Shown: positions 5,801-12,941 of the stretch, in pieces | Position numbering within the stretch: the first letter of the stretch is position 1 | Layout: each line of letters opens with the position of its first letter | NCBI GenBank assembly: GCA_947632315.1 | Contig: CANROV010000042.1 | Location: 1-13,279, forward strand | Source of the DNA: Candidatus Gastranaerophilales bacterium | Lineage (GTDB): Bacteria > Cyanobacteriota > Vampirovibrionia > Gastranaerophilales > Gastranaerophilaceae | Reading direction: 5' to 3' | Length of the DNA: 13,279 nucleotides | Notes under the pieces: model-generated | The model's database searches: none | What the model was told of the DNA's origin: nothing | The model's input: the letters and a program-made list of their open reading frames with translations, nothing else | Translations under genes and position numbers: made by a program

Positions 5801-8092
5801 ATGTTAAATTTTCTTTTCAAAAAAGAGCAAAAGGATAAATCAAAAATATTTAATGATTTATATTTAAAAGTCAGGAATTTATATGCAAATGAAACCATAG
5901 CATATGAACGGAAAAAAGAATTATGTTCTTTAATAGAAAGATATGGTTATCTCCCGTATTCTCAAGCAAGAGCTATAAATGAACTTACTCCGTCAGAAGT
6001 AATTTTATGCTTAGAAAAAAAGCTTGAAATTAATGAAACTTTAAAAGAAAACAAGTTAAATATTAAAAACAATAAAATAAGTCCGTTAGAAAGGTATGAA
6101 TATAATAATTCAGAATGGATAAAAAGAGAACAGCACGATATAAAGATAATAAATTTATCAGCATTAGGAAACGGAATAACAGATTCATCACCCGCAAAAT
6201 TTATTGACCGGTTAAGACAAATAGTAATATTACCCTCAGGTAATATAAAAAAGAATATATTATCAACAACAATATATCTTATACCGTTTCATCCGAGGGA
6301 TTTTGGAAATGCCTATTTAACCGCAAGCAGTGAAGAAGTAAGTAAAAAGCTATCTGATAAACAACTTGAAGAAACCGGAATAAAAGGAAAAGAACAGATA
6401 CAACTTTTTATTACGCTTGCCCAATTGGCAGGACATCCTGTCATATATGATGTATTTCCGCAGACAGGAAGATTTTCCAAAACAGTTTTAGTTCATCCCG
6501 AAATTGTAAGATGGATAGACACTAAATTTTTAACGGAACAAATATCGCAATCATTAAATTATGTATCAATAAAATTATCATCCGAATTTGACGAAGATGA
6601 TGTAACAATAGTAAAAAACATATATCAAACGACTTTAAAGAGCGGATCAGTTGACCTGACTTCTGAATTTATGCCTATATATAATCGTTTTAACGAAGAA
6701 CTTGAAGAGAAAAGAAAAGAACTTTCAAATTTTATTACGAAAAAAGAGGAACAGAAAAAACTTCAAAACAGGGTAAAAGAGATTGTTTCAAAAATACAGG
6801 GAATAAGTTCAAAGAAAATAAAATCCGATAAAGACATAACAAAGCGGGGAGAGATAATAAACAAGCTGATAGAAGAAGGTTTATGGACTCTGCCTGACGG
6901 AGCGTGGTGTTCAAGCGGAATACCCGTATTTGAAAAAATGGCAGAGTGTGAAGCATATCCTATTTTCAAGCATTACAATGCAAAAGGTCATGACGTAACC
7001 GAATTTGCCGAATCTGACTGTCAAACTCCATTATATTTCGTCTATCTTGAGAACGGTGAATATAATTTACCCGTAATAAACTACTATATAAATTATTTGC
7101 AAGAACTGCAAAAGGACTATAATTTTGACGGTTTTAGAATTTCCCATACCGATTTTGTTATTGATGAAATGAGTGAAGAAAATTTAAGACCGATAAGTTA
7201 CAGAGCGCCAAGATTTTTATTAAAAAAGATAAATGAAATATTTAAGAAAGAAATACCATATTTTGTTTCAATGGCCGAATATAGATTATGGGGGTCTTTA
7301 TTAAAAGAATACCACAAGGATATGGGCTTTGACATATTATGGGGTAATGATACAAAAACAGATTATGAAAAAAATCCTGCAGAGATAATAAATAACAATA
7401 GAAAATTGCAAGAATATAATTCATCAGTATTTTCATCTTCATTATTATCCGTATTAAAAACATACAATAACCAAGACGGTGAATTTAGAACCGTAAACAG
7501 GTATTTAGGGCTTATGGACAGAGATGAAGCACTGTTTAAATGGTTTAAATTTAAGTTTTTACCGGGAGGTAAACTAAGCCAAAGACCATGTATGTACGTA
7601 GACGGAGATGAATCTTTTTCAAAAGACGGAATTGAAGCAACTATTCAAGAAGAAGTATCGTTAATTAGAGAAAATGATAATGAATTTTATGATAAATTTG
7701 ACGCAATAAGAAGATTTGCGATAAATTGTGAATTAACAACAGACGGAGAAGCACAAATAATAACTCAAAACAAAAACGGATTTGTAAGCTGGATGATTTC
7801 AAAAGAAACAATAAAAGAAAGCTTAATAATTATTGCAAATTATCTTCCTGCAAATGAAAAGATATTAAAACAAAATTTTCAAGACGGAACAATGGAATAT
7901 ACTATAAAAACCAATAGCGCAATAACGAATAAAAAAATAGAAATTCCTTCCGATTATACTCTGGTTAATGAATACGTTTATGAAACGGATAAAAAAGATT
8001 TTGTGGAACACTATGTTTCACCGAACATAAAAACAATTGAAATTGAAAAATTAGAACCTAGTGAATTTAGGATATTTAAAATAAAGAGATAA
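5801..8092 (+). CDS. Alpha-amylase-fold (GH13-like) protein with Ser at the nucleophile position
   Basis: A 763-residue protein without a signal peptide; AGGGG at 5790-5794 precedes the ATG by 6 bases. Residues 1-110 are a charged helical extension. The TIM barrel seems to start near 155 (Thr-Ile-Tyr-Leu-Ile-Pro-Phe-His-Pro). GH13-like regions follow: Val-Ile-Tyr-Asp-Val-Phe-Pro-Gln-Thr (214-222, region I with Gln-Thr for Asn-His); Asp-Gly-Phe-Arg-Ile-Ser-His (443-449, region II); Ser-Met-Ala-Glu-Tyr-Arg (490-495, Glu493 as the acid/base counterpart); Leu-Met-Asp-Arg-Asp (571-575, possible region IV); and Pro-Cys-Met-Tyr-Val-Asp-Gly-Asp-Glu (596-604). Canonical GH13 has Arg-X-Asp in region II; here it is Arg446-Ile-Ser448, so normal glycosidase chemistry is doubtful. 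A Lys/Glu-rich helical insert lies at about 295-345, and a beta-rich C-terminal domain from about 640. It could be a glucan-binding pseudoenzyme or a divergent transferase. The nagZ-like gene follows 4 bases later. Confidence 0.72.
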   Translation: MLNFLFKKEQKDKSKIFNDLYLKVRNLYANETIAYERKKELCSLIERYGYLPYSQARAINELTPSEVILCLEKKLEINETLKENKLNIKNNKISPLERYEYNNSEWIKREQHDIKIINLSALGNGITDSSPAKFIDRLRQIVILPSGNIKKNILSTTIYLIPFHPRDFGNAYLTASSEEVSKKLSDKQLEETGIKGKEQIQLFITLAQLAGHPVIYDVFPQTGRFSKTVLVHPEIVRWIDTKFLTEQISQSLNYVSIKLSSEFDEDDVTIVKNIYQTTLKSGSVDLTSEFMPIYNRFNEELEEKRKELSNFITKKEEQKKLQNRVKEIVSKIQGISSKKIKSDKDITKRGEIINKLIEEGLWTLPDGAWCSSGIPVFEKMAECEAYPIFKHYNAKGHDVTEFAESDCQTPLYFVYLENGEYNLPVINYYINYLQELQKDYNFDGFRISHTDFVIDEMSEENLRPISYRAPRFLLKKINEIFKKEIPYFVSMAEYRLWGSLLKEYHKDMGFDILWGNDTKTDYEKNPAEIINNNRKLQEYNSSVFSSSLLSVLKTYNNQDGEFRTVNRYLGLMDRDEALFKWFKFKFLPGGKLSQRPCMYVDGDESFSKDGIEATIQEEVSLIRENDNEFYDKFDAIRRFAINCELTTDGEAQIITQNKNGFVSWMISKETIKESLIIIANYLPANEKILKQNFQDGTMEYTIKTNSAITNKKIEIPSDYTLVNEYVYETDKKDFVEHYVSPNIKTIEIEKLEPSEFRIFKIKR

Positions 8093-8096
8093 ATAA

Positions 8097-9098
8097 ATGA
8101 AAAAATTAACTCTGAAAGAAAAAATTGCACAAATGTTTATAATCGGGTTTGAAGGCGATAAAATGCCGTCAAACACATATTTTAATAAAATTCTGGAACT
8201 TGGTGCGGGAGGCGTAATTTTTTTCACCCAAAATATAAAAAGCGAAAAACAAATTAAAAGTTTAATTTCCGAAATTGAAAAAAATGCACTGATACCGATG
8301 TTTTACAGCATAGACCAAGAAGGAGGCAGAGTTGAAAGAACAGAAAATATTCATAACGGTAAAAAATATCTAAGTGCAAAAAATGCATACGAAATGGGGA
8401 TTTCATACCTTCAAGACCAAACGAAACAAATTGCACTTGAATTAAAAAGTTACGGAATAAATATGAATTTTGCACCTGTTTTGGATGTTAATACAAATGA
8501 AAATAATCCCGTAATAAATGAACGTGCATTTTCATCAAATACTTTAGATGTAATTAATGCTTCAAAAGTAGTAATAAGAGAATATGAAAAATACGGAATA
8601 ATAACGGTAGGCAAGCATTTTCCCGGGCATGGCGCTTCAAACAGCGATTCACACAAAACTCTGCCTATAATTGATTTAGCGAAATCCAAATTAAAAGAAG
8701 TCCATATAAAACCGTTTGAAGAAGCAATAAAAATAGGAATCCCAGCAATAATGGCAGCACATGTATCATATCCCAATTTAGATACAACGATGAAACCCGC
8801 TTCGATTTCCGAAAAAATAATAAAAGAACTTTTAATAAATGAATTGAATTTTAAAGGCGTTATTATAACAGATGATATGGAAATGAACGGAATAAAGAAT
8901 TATACACGACTTGAAGCCTGCACTTATGCCGTAAATGCAGGTGTTAATATGTTTATATTCAGAAATTCCAACAAAGATATATATGAGTTAATTAATCAGC
9001 TGACAACCGAAACGGAAAAAGGCAATATATCGGAAGACAAAATTAATGAATCTGTAAGCAAAATTTTTGATTTAAAATGCCGATATAATATAATGTAG
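8097..9098 (+). CDS. nagZ: Beta-N-acetylhexosaminidase, GH3 (NagZ-like)
   Basis: A 333-residue single-domain GH3 enzyme, the size of NagZ, which removes non-reducing N-acetylglucosamine from muropeptides during cell-wall recycling. Motifs: Leu-Gly-Ala-Gly-Gly-Val-Ile-Phe-Phe (35-43), Ser-Ile-Asp-Gln-Glu-Gly-Gly-Arg-Val (71-79), Asn-Phe-Ala-Pro-Val-Leu-Asp-Val (124-131), Lys-His-Phe-Pro-Gly-His-Gly (173-179) with the acid/base Asp-Ser-His (184-186), and Ile-Thr-Asp-Asp-Met-Glu-Met (257-263), where Asp259 is the predicted nucleophile. No signal peptide is present, so it should be cytoplasmic like Gram-negative NagZ. The start lies 4 bases after the preceding stop with no strong ribosome binding site, so translation is probably coupled to the GH13-like gene. 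Activity on other beta-linked GlcNAc substrates is possible. Confidence 0.9.
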   Translation: MKKLTLKEKIAQMFIIGFEGDKMPSNTYFNKILELGAGGVIFFTQNIKSEKQIKSLISEIEKNALIPMFYSIDQEGGRVERTENIHNGKKYLSAKNAYEMGISYLQDQTKQIALELKSYGINMNFAPVLDVNTNENNPVINERAFSSNTLDVINASKVVIREYEKYGIITVGKHFPGHGASNSDSHKTLPIIDLAKSKLKEVHIKPFEEAIKIGIPAIMAAHVSYPNLDTTMKPASISEKIIKELLINELNFKGVIITDDMEMNGIKNYTRLEACTYAVNAGVNMFIFRNSNKDIYELINQLTTETEKGNISEDKINESVSKIFDLKCRYNIM

Positions 9099-9206
9099 TT
9101 TACAATTTTCAAATTTCCGCAGGAAAATATACTCTGAGTGAATTATACAAAAGGATAATTAAAAAATTTTATAATTCCTTCAAAATTAATAGAAACAGGA
9201 GGAATT

Positions 9207-9488
9207 ATGGGGAAATTTTTAATAAGTATTTTAAGTGTTATATTTATTTCAAATACATGTTTTGCTGAAGCATTAGTTTTATCTGATGTTATCAAAGAAG
9301 CAAGAGAAGCACAAATGAAAAAAGAGCTTTTACAAAATAACAAAGCTATGAAACCTGTAAAAAACGATTGTGTTTCTCAATCAAACAGTATGGATACATA
9401 CAATCAAATAAAAAATCAAACGGCAAAATTACAGAATGAACAAACGGCAGAAGAAAAATTAAATATTAATGAAATAAAATCTAATTAA
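9207..9488 (+). CDS. Small exported protein with signal peptide; function unknown
   Basis: A 93-residue protein with a strong ribosome binding site (AGGAGG at 9197-9202, 4 bases before the ATG). Residues 1-20 form a classical signal peptide: Lys near the start, a hydrophobic core, and Cys-Phe-Ala before the likely cleavage at 20/21. The mature part, about 73 residues, is hydrophilic and helical: a Lys/Glu/Ala stretch at 29-50, one Cys at 55, then a Gln/Asn/Lys-rich tail. I do not recognise the family. The good signal peptide and binding site argue that it is a real gene. The 108-base gap after nagZ suggests its own promoter, but none is clear. It converges with the aldolase-like gene, 10 bases away. 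Confidence 0.7.
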   Translation: MGKFLISILSVIFISNTCFAEALVLSDVIKEAREAQMKKELLQNNKAMKPVKNDCVSQSNSMDTYNQIKNQTAKLQNEQTAEEKLNINEIKSN

Positions 9489-9498
9489 TACGATTGAT

Positions 9499-10527
9499 TT
9501 ATTTATCAAAAAAACTGTCATAAAAAGTTTTTAATCCCGTAAAATCAGACTTTGAATAATTTTTATTGTATCGGATACGCAGAGCTTCTGGCATGTTATT
9601 AATAATCTTATACATATCCGAAACAGAACAATCAGTGTTATTTTTAAGATAATTAATATTATCAACATGGCTGTGACAGGCACCGCATATAAACATAGAT
9701 AAATCATAGCCCCAATTAATCTGCTGTTTTAACGGGATAATATATTTTTCAACCGTTTCAATAAGTGCAGAAATATTATAATTACAGCCGTATTTTTTAT
9801 TTAAAAGATTAACAATTAACTCCGTAGGAGCATTACCGGCACCACGAGCCATACCCAACAATGAACCGTCAACAATTATATTTCTGTTCTTTTCCCGTGC
9901 AAGCATAATAAACTGTTCGGCTAATGCTGCCGAAAGTCCCAAGTTATCATGAGAATGTAATCCTAATTTAATATTTTTATCCAAAACAGAATCTATTTGA
10001 TTAAATATAGAATTCAAGTCATCAAGGTGCATAACACCAAATGTATCGGAAATAGAAAAAGAAGCGGGTTCAATTTTATTAACCTCATAAATAAGATTTT
10101 TTAACTCATTTTCAGAATAACTGATAGTATCCATAGCATTAAACTGGACAATATAACCTTTATTCCGTACTTGAGCGCAAAATTTTAACGCCGAAAGAAC
10201 TTCATGTTTTAAAAAAGCAATTCTAATCCATTTAACGGAATGACCGTCATAGTCTTCAAGATTTTCAATTGAATATCGGCTGTTATCGCAGAATCCTAAA
10301 AATTGAGTATTACCCGAATTATTCGGCAAGTATTTTATTATGTCTTTAGGCGTTTTATAAACAATAGATTCACCATTATATGAATCACGTAAAAAACCCG
10401 TTTCAACGAAATCAATCCCCGCTTTTGTCAAACCGGAAATAACACCTTTGACAAAATCCTTATCAGAATTAAGATTTAAAAGGTAACCACCATCTCTAAT
10501 AGTACAATCAGTAATTTGTACACTCAT
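9499..10527 (-). CDS. Aldolase / HMG-CoA-lyase-like TIM-barrel enzyme (DRE-TIM metallolyase superfamily)
   Basis: A 342-residue protein of the superfamily that includes HMG-CoA lyase, 4-hydroxy-2-oxovalerate aldolase and isopropylmalate synthase, which make or break C-C bonds using a divalent metal. The N-terminal Asp-Cys-Thr-Ile-Arg-Asp-Gly-Gly-Tyr (7-15) carries the catalytic Arg11 and metal ligand Asp12. Leu-His-Ser-His-Asn-type ligands are at 190-194 (His191, His193), followed by Asn-Leu-Gly-Leu. Asp-Gly-Ser-Leu-Leu-Gly-Met-Ala-Arg-Gly-Ala-Gly-Asn (220-232) is the conserved C-terminal loop. Residues 240-342 form a helical C-terminal region. The true substrate is unknown. Related genes sit in polysaccharide loci, which fits the DegT-like gene 41 bases upstream on the same strand. 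The GGAG before the ATG is 11 bases away, longer than usual; no alternative start exists before an in-frame stop upstream. Confidence 0.83.
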   Translation of the reverse strand: MSVQITDCTIRDGGYLLNLNSDKDFVKGVISGLTKAGIDFVETGFLRDSYNGESIVYKTPKDIIKYLPNNSGNTQFLGFCDNSRYSIENLEDYDGHSVKWIRIAFLKHEVLSALKFCAQVRNKGYIVQFNAMDTISYSENELKNLIYEVNKIEPASFSISDTFGVMHLDDLNSIFNQIDSVLDKNIKLGLHSHDNLGLSAALAEQFIMLAREKNRNIIVDGSLLGMARGAGNAPTELIVNLLNKKYGCNYNISALIETVEKYIIPLKQQINWGYDLSMFICGACHSHVDNINYLKNNTDCSVSDMYKIINNMPEALRIRYNKNYSKSDFTGLKTFYDSFFDK

Positions 10528-10568
10528 TAAGAAACCGTCTCCTTATTAACATAAGCACAAAATTAAGT

Positions 10569-11510
10569 TTAGGCATAGAGAATCTCCAAAATTTTCCGCA
10601 TATCTTCTTCACAATAACGCTGGTCAATCGGAAGCGGAACAATATATTTTTGAAAAACCGATTCTTTATAACTATCAGGTAAATTATTCCAATAAGTAGC
10701 AACGTATATTTTGTTTTTTATCAATTTTTCTTTTAAACCTTCTTTCTCGGATAAAAACGGATAAACCATTGGAACATCATCTTTATCAAGTTCAAATTTA
10801 AGTTTATTGATATTTTTTAAATTTTCATGCAAAAAATTAAAATTCATAAGCCTTTTTTGTTTTGCAGAACAAATATCAATATTTTTAATTAAAGCTTTTG
10901 TAATGCAAGACATTAATTTTACAGGTTCATCATCCAATGATTTATCACTTTGACGAAAATCATTATAACCTTCCCGGGCAGAAGAATCTATACGTTTTAA
11001 CAGATGAACAAATCTTGTTACGGAAGTTTTATCCGTCTGCAAGTTTTCATCAGATTTTTTATCGCAATATAAAAAAGCACCATCAGGTACTCCAAAAAAT
11101 TTTCTGACTGAATTAAATGAAGCAATACCGTATTTAGGCATATAAAATGCCTGTGAATTATCAACAATTAAATTTTTATATATTGAAGATAACAGCTTTA
11201 CATTTTTGGCGCAAATGCCGTAATAATTGGTATAGAGAATAAAATCATTTTTTTCAAATTGAACGGAAGGCATAAAATTTTCATCAATATGATAAAACTT
11301 GACGGAGCAGTTTTCTTTTTCGGCAGAATTCCAAACAACAGGACAAGTATAATACGGAATCCAAATTTCACGGATATTAAAAGCTCTGATAATATATTTT
11401 ATACAATTTCTTCCCGTATTCAAAGCGATACAAGAATTATCAGTACATAACGGAAACTTATCATTAAGTTCCAATCCGAAATAACCGCCTATTTCCTTAT
11501 CAACCTGCAT
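10569..11510 (-). CDS. DegT/DnrJ/EryC1-like PLP-dependent enzyme
   Basis: A 313-residue protein with the fold-type I aminotransferase pattern of the DegT group. Its N-terminus is Glu-Ile-Gly-Gly-Tyr-Phe (6-11). Next come Leu-Asn-Thr-Gly-Arg-Asn (30-35), Ile-Pro-Tyr-Tyr-Thr-Cys-Pro (51-57), and Val-Asp-Asn-Ser-Gln-Ala-Phe (116-122), where Asp117 would hold the PLP pyridine nitrogen. Ser-Val-Arg-Lys-Phe-Phe-Gly-Val-Pro-Asp-Gly (134-144) has Lys137 as the likely PLP-binding lysine. It is shorter than sugar aminotransferases (about 370 residues). DegT-group enzymes aminate keto sugars, but this subgroup is poorly characterised, so the substrate is open. GGAGG at 11522-11526 lies 11 bases from the ATG. 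A plausible promoter and a hairpin separate it from the ATP-grasp gene. It probably forms an operon with the aldolase-like gene downstream. Confidence 0.75.
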   Translation of the reverse strand: MQVDKEIGGYFGLELNDKFPLCTDNSCIALNTGRNCIKYIIRAFNIREIWIPYYTCPVVWNSAEKENCSVKFYHIDENFMPSVQFEKNDFILYTNYYGICAKNVKLLSSIYKNLIVDNSQAFYMPKYGIASFNSVRKFFGVPDGAFLYCDKKSDENLQTDKTSVTRFVHLLKRIDSSAREGYNDFRQSDKSLDDEPVKLMSCITKALIKNIDICSAKQKRLMNFNFLHENLKNINKLKFELDKDDVPMVYPFLSEKEGLKEKLIKNKIYVATYWNNLPDSYKESVFQKYIVPLPIDQRYCEEDMRKILEILYA

Positions 11511-11537
11511 AATAAATTTTACCTCCGTTATAAAGAG

Positions 11538-11566
11538 ATTGTATCAAAGCAATTGATAATCAGCAA
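11538..11566 (-). promoter_or_regulatory. Candidate sigma-70-type promoter for the PLP-enzyme/aldolase pair
   Basis: On the minus strand TTGCTG (11566-11561) and TACAAT (11543-11538) are separated by 17 bases. This would start transcription about 20 bases before the ATG at 11510, close to the GGAGG. The -10 matches consensus at 5 of 6 positions and the -35 only in its TTG. AT-rich DNA gives such matches by chance, so this is tentative. Confidence 0.35.
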
Positions 11567-11573
11567 GCATATA

Positions 11574-11605
11574 AATAAAACTGCATAATTGCCGTTCATT
11601 ATGCA
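11574..11605 (-). terminator. Possible weak terminator hairpin between the ATP-grasp and PLP-enzyme genes
   Basis: An 8-bp perfect inverted repeat (11582-11589 with 11598-11605) and an 8-base loop are followed on the minus strand by a short T-rich run (four T, an A, three T). The stem is AT-rich, so termination would be partial. It lies 19 bases after the ATP-grasp stop. Confidence 0.35.
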
Positions 11606-11624
11606 ATTCTCTGAAAAGATTGTT

Positions 11625-12869
11625 CTATACTATGGATTGTTCTTCCTCCCCCCCCCCCTCAAGGGATTTTACGTTTATTTTCACATATTTATTCATATTT
11701 TCCATTTTATAGAACATTTCATCCATAGATTTAAATTGTAAAATCATAACACCTATTGAAGAACCTGAGTTTTCAAGTCCGTTAACTTTATCTTTAATAT
11801 TTTTCATCATATTTAATTCGAGAATATTATTTTTTCTGAAATCATCATCAATATCAATACTTTCCAAAATACCGTCAGTTAAAGAGTATAAAACATAATA
11901 TGAATGATAACCTTTTAATTTTGTTTGTTCAACCGAAGAGCAATCTTCTCCGAGAGCAGCTTTTATAGTGTATTTAACCATATCAAAACCTGAAGAATAT
12001 TCAATTAACTGAGGAATAAAATTTCCTCCGTTTCTCGGAGCAATTTCCATAAGGTAAATTTTACCGTTTTTATCAACTCTGGATTCAAAATTATAAGCTC
12101 CCGTTTTCATATTTAAAAGCAGAAGTACTTTCTGAATTTCACTGCGGATATTATCACAAAGTCCGTTATCAATATCTGACGGTAAACACCAGCTGATAGG
12201 AACAAAAGGATTTATTGAGGCATTTTTTTCAGAAAAGAAATGCCGTGAGAAATCTGCGAATTTTAGATTTCCGTTTACGGAAAACCCTTCACCTTGAATT
12301 TGCGGAAGAACAATATCAATATATTCTTCCATAATAAATCTTTTTACTCTGGAGAAAGAGAGTGCATTTTCAACCGCACTTTGAATTTCATTTATATCAT
12401 TAATTTTTCTGACCCCTCTTGAGCCTGAGGAATCAACAGGTTTAATCATAACAGGTTTTTTATATTCATTCCAGTCGGCAATTGCTTCTCTAAAATCAGT
12501 ATATCCTTTTGCGCGGGGTGTATTAAAACCGTTATCTTTTAAAAATTTTCTGAATTTATCTTTATTGGAAAGTATTTCAACAGATTCATAAGGGTGACCC
12601 GGTAATCCCATTTTCTCTGCAACATAAGCACAAGTTGGTGCCGCAGGGTCAGAAGCATAACAAACTATAGCATCTATTTTTAAATCTTTTGCCAGTTTAA
12701 GTACGGCTTCTTTATCCGTTGTACTGACATTATGATATTCATCAGCATATTTATGTCCGGGATTATTAGGAAGATAATCACAAGTTATTGTATAAAGCCC
12801 CATCTCTTTTGCTTTTTTTACTGACGGAACCTGAAAATATGAACCTCCTAAAAGTAAAATCTTCTTCAT
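11625..12869 (-). CDS. ATP-grasp ligase with a poly-G-encoded C-terminal tail
   Basis: A 414-residue ATP-grasp enzyme of the PurK/carbamoyl-phosphate-synthase-like group; such enzymes activate a carboxylate as an acyl phosphate and join it to an amine or thiol. Residues 1-95 are the pre-ATP-grasp Rossmann-like domain (Leu-Leu-Gly-Gly-Ser, then Thr-Cys-Asp-Tyr). Residues 100-310 are the ATP-grasp core: Lys143 in Met-Ile-Lys-Pro with the loop Asp-Ser-Ser-Gly-Ser-Arg-Gly (146-152), Glu181-Glu182 for adenine contact, and Met-Glu-Ile-Ala-Pro-Arg-Asn-Gly-Gly (274-282) for magnesium. Residues 318-400 form a C-terminal domain shared with the truncated neighbour. The last residues, Gly-Gly-Gly-Glu-Glu-Glu and beyond, come from an 11-G tract. 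AGGAG at 12875-12879 supports the ATG. The substrate is unknown. Neighbours suggest surface glycan or metabolite tailoring. Confidence 0.85.
   Translation of the reverse strand: MKKILLLGGSYFQVPSVKKAKEMGLYTITCDYLPNNPGHKYADEYHNVSTTDKEAVLKLAKDLKIDAIVCYASDPAAPTCAYVAEKMGLPGHPYESVEILSNKDKFRKFLKDNGFNTPRAKGYTDFREAIADWNEYKKPVMIKPVDSSGSRGVRKINDINEIQSAVENALSFSRVKRFIMEEYIDIVLPQIQGEGFSVNGNLKFADFSRHFFSEKNASINPFVPISWCLPSDIDNGLCDNIRSEIQKVLLLLNMKTGAYNFESRVDKNGKIYLMEIAPRNGGNFIPQLIEYSSGFDMVKYTIKAALGEDCSSVEQTKLKGYHSYYVLYSLTDGILESIDIDDDFRKNNILELNMMKNIKDKVNGLENSGSSIGVMILQFKSMDEMFYKMENMNKYVKINVKSLEGGGEEEQSIV
11648..11658 (-). repeat. Homopolymer tract of 11 G (coding strand) at the 3' end of the ATP-grasp gene
   Basis: Eleven consecutive C on the plus strand, read as G in the gene, cover Glu-Gly-Gly-Gly-Glu about 10 codons before the stop. 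Ten G would give a tail ending after Arg-Lys-Asn-Asn-Pro (stop at 11630-11632). Twelve G would give an 18-residue Gly/Ser/Gln-containing extension (stop at 11599-11601). It is a likely slippage site. The exact length could also be a sequencing uncertainty. Confidence 0.85.
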
Positions 12870-12941
12870 TTAATCTCCTTTTGATAACAAAATGCGGTAT
12901 AAAACAATGAAGTTTAAGCTGCATTTTTATTATGTTTATTG

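Noticed and set aside
8450..8776. Minus-strand open frame of 108 codons inside nagZ
   Set aside because: It is antisense to conserved GH3 motifs and has no independent support.
9151..9180. Near-palindromic AT-rich stretch between nagZ and the small exported gene, as terminator or operator
   Set aside because: Only four outer base pairs (AAGG/CCTT) pair cleanly; the rest needs bulges, and no T run follows.
10508..10702. Minus-strand open frame between the aldolase and PLP-enzyme genes
   Set aside because: It overlaps the ends of two well-supported genes in another frame and shows no domain or ribosome binding site.
12890..12926. Inverted repeat between the two ATP-grasp genes as terminator
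   Set aside because: A 7-bp AT-rich stem with a loop over 20 bases and no proper T run; readthrough into the second gene seems likely.
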